In this document: positions 16,241 through 24,829 of the stretch, piece by piece
Layout of the letters: each line of letters starts with the position of its first letter
How positions within the stretch are numbered: the first letter of the stretch is position 1
Assembly: GCA_937898415.1 (NCBI GenBank)
Contig: CALDLA010000023.1
Coordinates: 1 to 61,544, forward strand
DNA from: an uncultured Prevotellaceae bacterium
Lineage (GTDB): Bacteria; Bacteroidota; Bacteroidia; Bacteroidales; Bacteroidaceae
DNA: 61,544 bases
Reading direction: 5' to 3'
Translations under genes and position numbers: made by a program
Notes under the pieces: generated by a model
The model's database searches: none
What the model was told of the DNA's origin: nothing
The model's input: the letters and a program-made list of their open reading frames with translations, nothing else

Positions 16241-16282
16241 AAAGGGTTTTGGCTCGAGCTAAATAGGGTTTTGGCTCGAGCC
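16229..16282. repeat. array B: three GGCTCGAGC palindrome units at exact 22-bp period
   Basis: GGCTCGAGC starts at 16229, 16251 and 16273. The third copy is the perfect palindrome GGCTCGAGCC. The spacers AAAaAGGGTTTT are nearly identical. Unit 1 includes the stop codon of the GIY-YIG gene. The array lies in the convergent gap before the RING/TerD-like gene and has no strong U tract on either strand. Confidence 0.85.
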
Positions 16283-16325
16283 AAATTTAGAAGGTCATTT
16301 TTGCATTGCCTGTTGTCTGGATGGT

Positions 16326-17876
16326 CTATCCGTTCAGCAACTTCGTTACTCCTGCCGGATTAAGCGCCCACTCATAGGTGTATGCTTCATCGGCATCCTC
16401 TGCATTCTCCACCAAGGTAAGGTTCTGAGCCTTGACCTTCATGTCGAGCAGCTGACCGATGGAGAGCTTGGCCTCCAACTTGTGGAGCAATGCCTCAATG
16501 GATGCACCATCTGCACCTCTCATGGTCTGAGCCGTGAATGGCATCTCCAGCCAGATAATTTCACGCTTTGCCACGTCGAGTACGCCGAATACCAGACCCT
16601 TGGAGAGGTCGCCCTCTCTGATACGAACCATGTGCTGTACACAGGACGGATCGTAGGCTACACCCTTTTCCTCGGAAATCTTCATCGGATAGGATGAATT
16701 CATCCAACCGACTACCAGATTAGGTGACAAAGCACCGACTGAGTAGGCATTGCAGGTGAAAACGACATACTTGGCATCAGCAGCCTCCAGTTCCGGCAAT
16801 GACAGTTCGATATACTCGGCTGTTCCGACCATCTCCGGGATGGAGCGGATGTCGCCTGAGTGCTTAGCACCAACGCAGGTCAGGTTGAAGTATGCGCACT
16901 CGGCAATCTTATTATTAGGCAACACAACACGAGCACTCAAGTCCATGTCGAGGTGCCGGGCGTGCAGGCCCTTTCCCCATTGGAGGAACAGGCGAACGGC
17001 ATCACCCTCTACCGGGAAGTGCGTTCCCATCAGGGCACAGGACGCATCCTGAATGGTGGCTGAACGGTCACCAACGCTGACAGGAATGTTGTAGAGGGAA
17101 GGATCAATGAAAATGGTCTTCGCCTCAGTCTGCTGGGCGGCAAAACGTCTTGCCATAGAAGCCTTGTACAGGCTATCAATGGCATCCACCATTGCCTTAC
17201 GTTCGTCATCATCATAGAGTGCCAACAGTTTGTTGGGCTCTATCGTGTGAGTGACACCCGTGATTGGACGAGCCAGACGAACCTCATTGGGGTCGAAGTA
17301 TGCCTCTGCAGCATTGCCCAACGACAGGAGCAGACGCGCTGGCAACTTGTCGGCAATCTCCTCAAAAGTTGCAAGTACCTTATCGCTACCGAAGCGGAGC
17401 ATGGTGGCGAACAGACAGCGAGCAAAGAGACCTGGGCGCTCCTTCAGCAATGCCAGAGTCATATCGGCATCGTTCTCTGAGCAAGCCTTGTCCACACGGC
17501 CCTGCCAAGTAGAGTAATCCTGCTTGTAGAACACATCCAGAATCTCTGCCAGATGGTCGAAGCCATTCTTGCGAGAATACTCTCCCAGACGGAGCGCACG
17601 AATCATGCGTACCCACATACCACGCTTGGGGTTCATATTCTCAGCAGCCTGCTGAGCGGTCATCGGGATTGCATTCAGCCACCGGGCGGCAATCAAACAC
17701 TCGCTACGGTCGTATTTCAATTTCAGATTCTCCCTCATCTCCTCGGCTGCATTTGCGCCACGATCCAGCGGCCCCCCACATGTGGGAGTACAGCTTACGG
17801 GCATGGGCAACGAGCGTCTTCGGCTCGATAATCTGCACATAGCCGGTCTTCGCGTACCAGAGAAATCGAAGCACAT
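16326..17876 (-). CDS. TerD-like C-terminal part of a frameshifted RING/TerD-like protein
   Basis: The native part starts at about 17770; residues before it (MCFDFSGTRRP...) are out-of-frame noise. From there about 480 residues follow. They include a helical-repeat region and a C-terminal TerD-like fold (GDRSATIQDASC, LQWGKGLHARHLDMDLSARV, NSSYPMKISEEKG). Together with the upstream part the protein would be about 765 aa and resembles the MXAN_6230/SCO0854 family (RING-like zinc site plus TerD-like domain), linked to Ter-type stress systems. The two parts are joined by removing one base from a run of six G (17772-17777), so this is one gene with a +1 frameshift, sequencing error or phase variation. 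Confidence 0.65.
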   Translation of the reverse strand: MCFDFSGTRRPAMCRLSSRRRSLPMPVSCTPTCGGPLDRGANAAEEMRENLKLKYDRSECLIAARWLNAIPMTAQQAAENMNPKRGMWVRMIRALRLGEYSRKNGFDHLAEILDVFYKQDYSTWQGRVDKACSENDADMTLALLKERPGLFARCLFATMLRFGSDKVLATFEEIADKLPARLLLSLGNAAEAYFDPNEVRLARPITGVTHTIEPNKLLALYDDDERKAMVDAIDSLYKASMARRFAAQQTEAKTIFIDPSLYNIPVSVGDRSATIQDASCALMGTHFPVEGDAVRLFLQWGKGLHARHLDMDLSARVVLPNNKIAECAYFNLTCVGAKHSGDIRSIPEMVGTAEYIELSLPELEAADAKYVVFTCNAYSVGALSPNLVVGWMNSSYPMKISEEKGVAYDPSCVQHMVRIREGDLSKGLVFGVLDVAKREIIWLEMPFTAQTMRGADGASIEALLHKLEAKLSIGQLLDMKVKAQNLTLVENAEDADEAYTYEWALNPAGVTKLLNG

Positions 17877-18603
17877 CGGTGGGAGTCTTCAAGAGTTTTG
17901 TTGCCTCGTCAGCCTTATCCATGTCCACCAACATATCGATGACGAGCATGGCCGTTTCCTTCATGGTGATGTCGGCATCCTCAGGCAGCGGGAGCTCACG
18001 CAACAGCTGCTCCAGAGAATCCTTCTGGGTAGCATCCAGAGGAGTAGCAGATGCCAAGAGTGACGTGAATACGTGCTCCATATCACTGACTGTGAACAAG
18101 CGCAGTTCCTTCAACTTGCTCCCCTGTCCCTTATAGACTAAGCCAGCTGTCTCGAACGGTGTACCGCAAAACGGGCAACCATTATAGCGCTCGATGGGGA
18201 AGGTTCCTCTAGGAATAAGGTGTCCGCAAGGAAGTCTCGTTCTCATGAAGCCAGCCTTCTCACCAAAGATATTGGCAATCCATGTAATCAGATGGTCAGC
18301 ATGGCTCTCACCCGTTGGCTCATTCCATCCCTTGACGAGCGGTGCCCAGTTGAGCTCATAACCCATCACGTCTTTGAAGCACTGGGTAATCTCTGCGAGG
18401 CGATCGACAGGAACCGAATTCAGAGCACGAAGCAGTTCCTCACTGATGCAGAAACCTATCTCCTTTAGACGCTTCGTGAACGCGATGACTGGTGCAGAAG
18501 CCTCTGACCTCATGTTAATGTCCTCACGCTTAATGTCGAGGAACACTGCCCTGTAGCGCAAAGCCACTCTTGTCAAAATCTTGTTATTCATATCGTTAAT
18601 CAT
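17704..18603 (-). CDS. RING-like N-terminal part of the same frameshifted protein
   Basis: 299-aa open frame of which about 275 residues are native; the tail after SHMWG is out of frame. It contains a zinc-site-like segment CGHLIPRGTFPIERYNGCPFCG that fits the RING-like part of MXAN_6230/SCO0854-type proteins, followed by helices. The likely start MNNKILTRVALRYR lies four codons inside the longest frame. Deleting one C of the plus-strand C6 run at 17772-17777 fuses it to the TerD-like part. Its position next to the defence-like island suggests a stress or defence role, which is inference. Confidence 0.62.
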   Translation of the reverse strand: MINDMNNKILTRVALRYRAVFLDIKREDINMRSEASAPVIAFTKRLKEIGFCISEELLRALNSVPVDRLAEITQCFKDVMGYELNWAPLVKGWNEPTGESHADHLITWIANIFGEKAGFMRTRLPCGHLIPRGTFPIERYNGCPFCGTPFETAGLVYKGQGSKLKELRLFTVSDMEHVFTSLLASATPLDATQKDSLEQLLRELPLPEDADITMKETAMLVIDMLVDMDKADEATKLLKTPTDVLRFLWYAKTGYVQIIEPKTLVAHARKLYSHMWGAAGSWRKCSRGDEGESEIEIRP

Positions 18604-19091
18604 TTAAAAGGTAATTGACTGACAGGAATAAAGACATAATCTATTATTAGAAGTATGTCAGCCTTGACCTTGTTAATACTTATTTCATCAAAGAGAGAGA
18701 GGTAATTGAGCAGCTATCACCTGCAATTAATAAAACTAATAGAAGTAAGCCGGTCTTGACCTCTCTCATGAATCTATTTTACTTGTTATTCATTTGCCTT
18801 TTTAATAATGAGTAGTACCTCGAAGTTAATCTATCAATTCGTGCTTTTTTTTCACGATGCAAAATTAGATGTATACTGCGCAATTTTTCTGCGTAGTAGT
18901 TTTTTTATGAAGATGGAAGTAAGAAATGTGAAGAGAAAAGGCAAAAATAAATGGCATATTTTCATGTGACTTTTAGCCTGATTATTTCTGAATCGGGTTG
19001 ATTGATGGAGAATCGGTAACTTCAGTCCCTTCTGATGACTCGATGATTGGGATTTTCTGCCCTAAGATTTGGTGGTGTCGGATAATTGTTG
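18604..19091. other. intergenic region with an imperfect long direct repeat
   Basis: About 490 bp, AT-rich, between the divergent RING/TerD-like gene and thrC. It contains two imperfect copies of TAGAAGTA-(t/a)-GtC-(a/g)-G-CTTGACC (starting about 18648 and 18739, spacing 91 bp). No convincing gene was found; a 15-codon hydrophobic frame at 18768 has no supporting features. Confidence 0.4.
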
Positions 19092-19099
19092 TACTTTTG
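19092..19099 (+). promoter_or_regulatory. -7 box for thrC
   Basis: TACTTTTG preceded by TTGTTG; 34 nt upstream of the thrC ATG. Confidence 0.55.
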
Positions 19100-19133
19100 C
19101 AGCGTCTTAGAATAAAGGATAGAATCACAGTAT

Positions 19134-20450
19134 ATGAATTATTACAGCACTAATGGGAATGCTCCCATTGCCGACTTGAGAAAAGCAGTGGTGAAGGGAC
19201 TGGCGGAAGACCGCGGTCTCTACATGCCGGAGAGAATCAACAAACTGCCGAAGGCCTTCTTCGACAATATGCCGGACATGACGTTCCAGGATATTGCCTA
19301 TAACGTGGCCAGTGCCTTCTTTGGCGAGGACGTGGACCTCGACAGCCTGAAGGACCTGGTGTACGACACCCTGCAGTTCGACTGTCCGGTGGTGAAGGTG
19401 AAAGAAAACATCTATTCGCTCGAACTGTTCCACGGCCCCACGCTGGCCTTCAAGGATGTGGGTGCCCGCTTCATGGCCCGTCTGCTGCAGTACTTTATAC
19501 GAGGAACGAGGAGCGAGAAGAGCGAGGTGAACGTGTTGGTGGCTACCAGCGGCGACACGGGTTCGGCTGTGGCCAACGGCTTCCTGGGCGTCGAGGGCAT
19601 TCACGTCTATGTGCTCTATCCGAAGGGCAAGGTATCGCCCATCCAGGAGTGCCAGTTCACGACATTAGGACGTAACATCACGGCGGTCGAGGTGGACGGT
19701 GTGTTCGATGACTGTCAGGCACTGGTGAAGTCGGCCTTCATGGATGCCGAGCTAAACGAGCACATGAAGCTGACGTCGGCCAACTCCATCAACGTGGCTC
19801 GCTTCCTGCCGCAGGCGTTCTACTATTTCAACGCCGTAGCGCGCATAACTCGTCAACTTGTCAACTCGTCAAATCGTCAACTTGTGATGTGCGTTCCCTC
19901 AGGTAACTTCGGCAACATCTGCGCCGCCTTGTTCGGCCACGAGATGGGACTGCCCATCAAGCGCTTCATAGCTTCCAACAACGCCAACGACGTGTTCTAT
20001 AATTACCTGCAGACAGGTAAGTACGAGCCGAAGCCGTCAGTCCAGACGCTGGCCAACGCAATGGACGTGGGCGACCCGTCGAACTTCGCCCGTATCTACG
20101 ACCTCTACGGCAAGAGCCACGAGCGCATCAGCAGCCTCATCAGTGGTGCCACCTACAGCGACGAGCAGATTCGCCAGACGATGCGCCAGTGCTACGAGGA
20201 GACGGGCTACATACTGGATCCTCATGGTGCCTGCGGCTATCAGGCACTGGTTGACGGCCTGAAGCCCAGCGAGGTCGGCATCTTCTGCGAGACGGCTCAC
20301 CCCGCGAAGTTCAAGGAGAAGGTGGACGAGATCTTAGGCATCGACGTCGAGATTCCCGACCGTCTGGCTGCGTTCATGAAGGGCGAGAAGCAGAGCGTCC
20401 CGATGACGAAGGAGTTCAGCGACTTCAAAGCCTTCCTGATGAATCAATAA
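19134..20450 (+). CDS. thrC: threonine synthase
   Basis: 438 aa PLP enzyme converting O-phosphohomoserine to threonine. It has the short N-terminal synthase domain (MNYYSTNG, RGLYMPERI), the PLP lysine in GPTLAFKDVGARFMARL, the substrate loop VATSGDTGSAVA and the phosphate-binding SGNFGN. Two low-complexity segments interrupt variable regions in frame. One is Arg/Ser/Glu-rich, just before VLVATSGDTG (about 19498-19528). The other is made of CTCGTCAA/CTTGTCAA words just before CVPSGNFGN (about 19848-19885). Family length is otherwise normal. A strong bidirectional terminator follows. Confidence 0.94.
   Translation: MNYYSTNGNAPIADLRKAVVKGLAEDRGLYMPERINKLPKAFFDNMPDMTFQDIAYNVASAFFGEDVDLDSLKDLVYDTLQFDCPVVKVKENIYSLELFHGPTLAFKDVGARFMARLLQYFIRGTRSEKSEVNVLVATSGDTGSAVANGFLGVEGIHVYVLYPKGKVSPIQECQFTTLGRNITAVEVDGVFDDCQALVKSAFMDAELNEHMKLTSANSINVARFLPQAFYYFNAVARITRQLVNSSNRQLVMCVPSGNFGNICAALFGHEMGLPIKRFIASNNANDVFYNYLQTGKYEPKPSVQTLANAMDVGDPSNFARIYDLYGKSHERISSLISGATYSDEQIRQTMRQCYEETGYILDPHGACGYQALVDGLKPSEVGIFCETAHPAKFKEKVDEILGIDVEIPDRLAAFMKGEKQSVPMTKEFSDFKAFLMNQ
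19848..19885 (+). repeat. TCGTCAACTTGTCAA-type insert in thrC
   Basis: Four near-identical 8-9 nt words (CTCGTCAA, CTTGTCAA, CTCGTCAA, ATCGTCAA, then CTTGTG), encoding the TRQLVNSSNRQLV stretch directly before the conserved phosphate-binding loop. Confidence 0.6.
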
Positions 20451-20460
20451 CCCAACACAA

Positions 20461-20496
20461 AAAAGAGGTCTCTTGTCGCGAGACCTCTTTTTTGTT
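20461..20496. terminator. bidirectional terminator between thrC and rubrerythrin
   Basis: AAAAGAGGTCTC / GAGACCTCTTTT, a 12-bp stem with an A tract on one side and a T tract on the other; serves both convergent genes. Confidence 0.85.
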
Positions 20497-20515
20497 TTTG
20501 TAGAATCAGAATCAG

Positions 20516-21073
20516 TTACTTTCCGAAATAGCGCTTCAGCAGTCCGGCAAAGCCTGCACCGTGACGGGCCTCGTCCTTAGCCATCTCATGGACGGTGTCG
20601 TGAATGGCGTCGAAACCGGCAGCCTTGGCGTTCTTAGCGATACGGAACTTATCCTCGCAGGCACCTGCCTCAGCAGCAGCGCGTTTCTCAAGGTTGGTCT
20701 TGGTGTCCCAGACGCACTCACCCAGCAGCTCAGCGAAACGAGAGGCGTGGTCGGCCTCCTCGAAAGCGTAGCGCTTGAAGGCCTCGGCAATCTCGGGATA
20801 GCCCTCACGGTCGGCCTGACGAGCCATAGCCAAATACATACCCACCTCGCCACACTCACCATTGAAGTGGTTACGCAGGTCCTGAATCATCTCTTCGCTC
20901 ACACCCTCGGGCTTGCCGTCGCCAATCTTGTGAACGGTGGCGTACGTCATGTCGGCATCATCCTTCAGTTCAGAGAATTTAGAGGCGGGAGCCTTACAGA
21001 TGGGGCACTTTTCGGGAGCAGCATCGCCTTCGTAGATATATCCACAAACGGCGCAGATAAACTTTTTCTTCAT
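20516..21073 (-). CDS. rubrerythrin family protein (rubredoxin domain N-terminal)
   Basis: 185 aa. An N-terminal rubredoxin-like iron site (CAVCGY...CPICKAP, residues 8-11 and 23-26) precedes a ferritin-like di-iron four-helix domain with Glu residues and His in GEVGMYLAMARQAD, EEADHASRFAE and KDEARHGAGF. The domain order is that of reverse rubrerythrins / NADH peroxidases, which reduce hydrogen peroxide in anaerobes. It has its own promoter (TATCTTTG, 21122-21129), located directly beside the terminator of the upstream ATPase gene. Confidence 0.9.
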   Translation of the reverse strand: MKKKFICAVCGYIYEGDAAPEKCPICKAPASKFSELKDDADMTYATVHKIGDGKPEGVSEEMIQDLRNHFNGECGEVGMYLAMARQADREGYPEIAEAFKRYAFEEADHASRFAELLGECVWDTKTNLEKRAAAEAGACEDKFRIAKNAKAAGFDAIHDTVHEMAKDEARHGAGFAGLLKRYFGK

Positions 21074-21121
21074 AATCGCGGTTCTTAGTATTTGTTTAGT
21101 TAATAAAAAAGATTATTTCCG

Positions 21122-21129
21122 CAAAGATA
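21122..21129 (-). promoter_or_regulatory. -7 box for rubrerythrin
   Basis: TATCTTTG on the minus strand, 48 nt from the ATG. Confidence 0.5.
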
Positions 21130-21132
21130 CGG

Positions 21133-21171
21133 AGAAAAAACAAATCCCGCAAGTTTTTTGCAGGATTTGTT
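21133..21171 (-). terminator. terminator of the P-type ATPase gene
   Basis: AACAAATCC-tGCAA / TTGC-GGATTTGTT stem followed by TTTTTTC on the minus strand. Confidence 0.75.
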
Positions 21172-21197
21172 ATCTGTTTATACATCGTCTAAACGAA

Positions 21198-23162
21198 TCA
21201 AGCCCTCAAGGCCCGCATGGCATTGAGCACTGCCAGCACGGTGACACCCACATCGGCGAAGACGGCGAGCCACATCGTAGCCAGTCCGAAGGTGGCGAGC
21301 ACCAAGACGGCCACCTTGACACCGATGGCGAACCACACGTTCTGGCGGGCAATGCGGATGGTGCGACGGGCAATGCGGATAGCGGCGGCTATCTTCGAGG
21401 GACGGTCGTCCATCAGCACCACGTCGGCCGCCTCAATGGCAGCATCGCTGCCTAAGCCGCCCATCGCTATACCCACATCGGCACGAGCCAGGACGGGAGC
21501 GTCATTAATGCCGTCGCCGACGAAGGCTAATTTGGAGGAACGAGGAGAGAGGAGAGAGGAGGGAGGAGAGAGGAGAGAGGAGAGACGTTCTACAGCAGTC
21601 ACTTTGTCGCCAGGCAAGAGTTCGGCGTGATATTCCGAGAGATTCAGCTGCCGGGCTACGTGCTCAGCCACCTCGCGGCGGTCGCCTGTCAGCATGACGG
21701 TATGGTCGACACCCAACTGACGTAACTGGGCAATAGCCTCGGCACTGTCGTCCTTGATGCGGTCGTTGATGACAATGTGCCCGGCATACTCGCCATCGAT
21801 GGCTACATGAATGATGGTACCCACATGATGGCAGTCGTGCCAACGGGCACCTACGGCATCCATCATCTTCGTGTTGCCGACACAGACCACCTGACTGCCG
21901 ACACGGGCACGGATGCCCTGACCGGCCACCTCTTCCACGTCAGTCACCTCGCAGCCATCAGTAGCCTCGTCAGGATAGGCATCGCGCAGGGCAGCACCAA
22001 TGGGATGGGTGGAGAAATGCTCGACGTGGGCAGCCAGGTGCAGCAGCTGATGCTCGTCGCAGATATCAGGATGAACAGCCTCGACAGCAAACTGACCGTG
22101 GGTCAGGGTGCCCGTCTTGTCGAACACCACCGTGCCGACCTTTGCCAACACGTCGATATAGTTAGCACCCTTGACAAGGATGCCTCGGCGCGAAGCACCA
22201 CCGATGCCGCCAAAGAACGTCAGCGGCACACTGATGACCAATGCACAGGGGCACGAAACGACCAAGAACATCAGGGCGCGATACAACCAGGTGGGGAAAC
22301 TGCCGCCGAACAATGTCGGGACGACAGCCAGCGCAATGGCGGCGAAAACGACAACGGGGGTATAAATGCGGGCAAAGCGGGTGATGAAAGCTTCGCTCTG
22401 CGACTTATGGTCGCCGGCATTCTCCACCAGATTGATAATCTTGGAAACGGTACTCTCGCCGAAAGTTTTCGTAGTACGGACGCGAAGAACACCCGAAAGG
22501 TTGACACAACCCGATATGACCTCATCATCGACATCGACCTCGCGCGGCATCGACTCACCCGTCAGCGCCACCGTGTTCAGCGCCGAGCGTCCCTCGATGA
22601 CGACGCCGTCCAACGGCACCTTCTCGCCTGGACGGATGATGATAATAGAGCCTATGCCCACCTCTTCAGGCGACATCTCCCCCACTCCATCCACATTCGC
22701 CACATCAGGACGGATATCCATCAAGTGGGCAATGCTCTGACGGCTCTTGCCCTCAGCATAACCCTCGAAGAATTCGCCCACCTGAAAGAAGAGCATGACG
22801 AAGACGGCTTCTGGAAACTGCGTCTCAGCACCAGGCAGGAACCCGATGCAGAGCGCACCGATGGTGGCCACCGACATCAGGAAGTGCTCATTGAAGGCAT
22901 CGCCGTGAACAATTCCCTCAACAGCTTCCTTCAGCGTGTCGTGTCCTATTAATAAATAAGGTACGAGATAAACTAACAGCAACTGCCAGGTGGACAGGCT
23001 GAACGTATGCTCCACATAGACGGCTGCCAACAGCAGAACAACAGCGGCTCCTATCAACAACAACTGGCGATGACCTTCGTGGTGGTGATGATGTTCGTGG
23101 TGATGCTCATGTGAGCAGCACTCCTCTTCGTGATGGTGATGGTGATGATGAACGTGTGCCAT
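21198..23162 (-). CDS. Zn/Cd-type heavy-metal P1B ATPase with His-rich N-terminus
   Basis: 654 aa efflux ATPase. There is no N-terminal HMA domain; instead residues 4-32 are a His/Glu/Cys-rich metal-binding tail. P-type motifs: actuator loop LTGES, membrane CPC (SCPCALVIS), phosphorylation DKTGTLT, and hinge GDGINDAP. The last helix carries the DVGVTVL aspartate typical of the Zn/Cd/Pb (P1B-2) group. Between DKVTAVE and KLAFVGDG lies an in-frame Ser/Leu/Pro stretch coded by GGAGAGA-type repeats (about 21533-21586). It is monocistronic, with its own terminator. Confidence 0.9.
   Translation of the reverse strand: MAHVHHHHHHHEEECCSHEHHHEHHHHHEGHRQLLLIGAAVVLLLAAVYVEHTFSLSTWQLLLVYLVPYLLIGHDTLKEAVEGIVHGDAFNEHFLMSVATIGALCIGFLPGAETQFPEAVFVMLFFQVGEFFEGYAEGKSRQSIAHLMDIRPDVANVDGVGEMSPEEVGIGSIIIIRPGEKVPLDGVVIEGRSALNTVALTGESMPREVDVDDEVISGCVNLSGVLRVRTTKTFGESTVSKIINLVENAGDHKSQSEAFITRFARIYTPVVVFAAIALAVVPTLFGGSFPTWLYRALMFLVVSCPCALVISVPLTFFGGIGGASRRGILVKGANYIDVLAKVGTVVFDKTGTLTHGQFAVEAVHPDICDEHQLLHLAAHVEHFSTHPIGAALRDAYPDEATDGCEVTDVEEVAGQGIRARVGSQVVCVGNTKMMDAVGARWHDCHHVGTIIHVAIDGEYAGHIVINDRIKDDSAEAIAQLRQLGVDHTVMLTGDRREVAEHVARQLNLSEYHAELLPGDKVTAVERLSSLLSPPSSLLSPRSSKLAFVGDGINDAPVLARADVGIAMGGLGSDAAIEAADVVLMDDRPSKIAAAIRIARRTIRIARQNVWFAIGVKVAVLVLATFGLATMWLAVFADVGVTVLAVLNAMRALRA
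21533..21586 (-). repeat. GGAGAGA-type low-complexity insert in the ATPase gene
   Basis: Plus strand is purine-only repeats (GAGGAGAGAGGAG...). In frame it encodes two SSLLSP units right before the conserved hinge motif. Confidence 0.6.
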
Positions 23163-23244
23163 AACTTTGTCCGGTTTTATTTGTTTCCGGGTGCAAAGTT
23201 ACGGCACACGCCGTGCAACTTGGTTGCAAAGTTGCTTTTCGCCC

Positions 23245-24792
23245 TTAGAAAGTATATCCTAAGGTAAAGAGCAGCTGATGACGCTTGTCGTTTACCTTTA
23301 CTGCATTACAGAGGTTGTCTTCAGCGGCATAGTCAACATCCTCATAGTTCATGAAGGGATAGAAGTCGCCTTTGGTGGTGCTATACTGATAGGCCAGCGA
23401 CAGATTGACGTCCCCCAAGGTGTAGCCCAGTCCGCAAGTGATGCGGTGTGTGGCATCCCAGTTGGTGAAGTCAGTGGCCGAGCTGTAGTAGGAGCCGTCA
23501 GTATTAAGCGTACCGTCCTTAAAGCCATTCTTATTATATTTGGGCGACACGTAGTTATATCCCAGACGTAAAGCCATCTCGGGAGTGGGTTTCAGCTCAG
23601 CACCCAGCTTCAGGGTCGATACGCCTTTCAGCGTCTTCTCCGTGTGGCGGTTCATGATATTGTCGCTCTCGCTCCTGTCGTGATAGTCGCCATACCAGTC
23701 CAGATAGGAGTCAGTGACGTAGCGGGTGTCGAGGCTACCGTAATCGGTGAACTCATAGGTGGCACCGAGCGCCAGCATCGAGCCGACGGTGTGGCCTAAG
23801 CTCAGGCCGAACTTCCAAGGCGTGTAGAGCTTGAAGTCGTAGGACTCACCACCATAGACCGTGGTTGTCTGCGGATAGTCTGACACGTATGTGTCGTTCG
23901 ATGTCGTCAGCGAATACCAGGTAGGCGTATGAATGTATGCACCAATACGGAATCCCGACTGCTCAATGGGACGCACAATGACGCCGGCCTTGATGTCGTA
24001 GCCCGTGCCCGTGATTTCGCGGTCTTCTGACACTATGAGCTGGTAGCCGTCCAACTGCTCGGTATATTCGCCGTAGTGACGGTATCTGATATCATGGATA
24101 CCTATGGTCAATCCCCAATAGACCTTGCCATTAGCGCCACCGCTCAAGTTGATGTCGTACTCACCGACATAGCCTTTATGGGCACGATCCAGCGTGTAAG
24201 CCCAGGCGTTGTAGTAGTACCAGGTGTTGTCACGGGTATCGTAGTTCAGGTTACGAGCATAGATATCGTCCAACTGGTTGCAGGAGGCATGACTGCGGTT
24301 GAAATCGGGCACGCCGTCGCCCACCGTCTCATAGAGCAGTCCGTTCTTGGCCTTGGCATAGGTCTGTTTGTTTTGCGAGGCATTCCCCAGGCCGTCAACA
24401 GCTGAGAGGATGAAGTCGAAGTTGCGGCTCTTATGAAAGTTGAAGCCGAAATTGACCCATGAATCCCCACCGTCGAAGCCACTATAGACGAAGCCTGCCT
24501 GGTCGAAGCTCATGTTGGTCTTATTGCCGGAAGAGAAGTCCTTAGCATCCTGCTGACTAACCAAACCAAACGACATGCTGACACTCGACTTACGCAACAG
24601 ACCGACACCGGCGGGGTTGGAACTGATGGTTGAGATGTCGGCACCCAGAGCCTCCATTGCTCCACCCATACCTACGTAGCGGGCCGTGCCATTCAGGTCT
24701 TCCGTCGCCACCTTCATGTTCTCGTAGGTCTCCTGAGCCATCGACGGCAACGCCATCGACATGGCCATGATTGCAATATATAACTTCTTCAT
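23245..24792 (-). CDS. FadL/OmpP1-like outer-membrane protein
   Basis: 515 aa from MKKLYIAIMAMSM (signal peptide cut after SMAQ). The N-terminus after cleavage (NMKVATEDLNGTARYVGMGGAMEALGADISTISSNPAG) is the plug-like start typical of FadL/PorV-type beta-barrels, followed by alternating aromatic beta-strands and a C-terminal LLFTLGYTF ending in Phe. The likely role is outer-membrane transport of hydrophobic compounds, or a structural porin; the substrate is unknown. It sits 37 nt downstream of the Tyr/Trp/Ser-rich secreted protein, so the two are probably co-transcribed. Confidence 0.8.
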   Translation of the reverse strand: MKKLYIAIMAMSMALPSMAQETYENMKVATEDLNGTARYVGMGGAMEALGADISTISSNPAGVGLLRKSSVSMSFGLVSQQDAKDFSSGNKTNMSFDQAGFVYSGFDGGDSWVNFGFNFHKSRNFDFILSAVDGLGNASQNKQTYAKAKNGLLYETVGDGVPDFNRSHASCNQLDDIYARNLNYDTRDNTWYYYNAWAYTLDRAHKGYVGEYDINLSGGANGKVYWGLTIGIHDIRYRHYGEYTEQLDGYQLIVSEDREITGTGYDIKAGVIVRPIEQSGFRIGAYIHTPTWYSLTTSNDTYVSDYPQTTTVYGGESYDFKLYTPWKFGLSLGHTVGSMLALGATYEFTDYGSLDTRYVTDSYLDWYGDYHDRSESDNIMNRHTEKTLKGVSTLKLGAELKPTPEMALRLGYNYVSPKYNKNGFKDGTLNTDGSYYSSATDFTNWDATHRITCGLGYTLGDVNLSLAYQYSTTKGDFYPFMNYEDVDYAAEDNLCNAVKVNDKRHQLLFTLGYTF

Positions 24793-24829
24793 AATCGTCA
24801 ATAATTCGTTTTTATAGTTTTCTCATTCT

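Noticed and set aside
20461..20496. Regulatory RNA between thrC and rubrerythrin
   Set aside because: A simple symmetrical stem with A and T tracts is fully explained as a bidirectional terminator.
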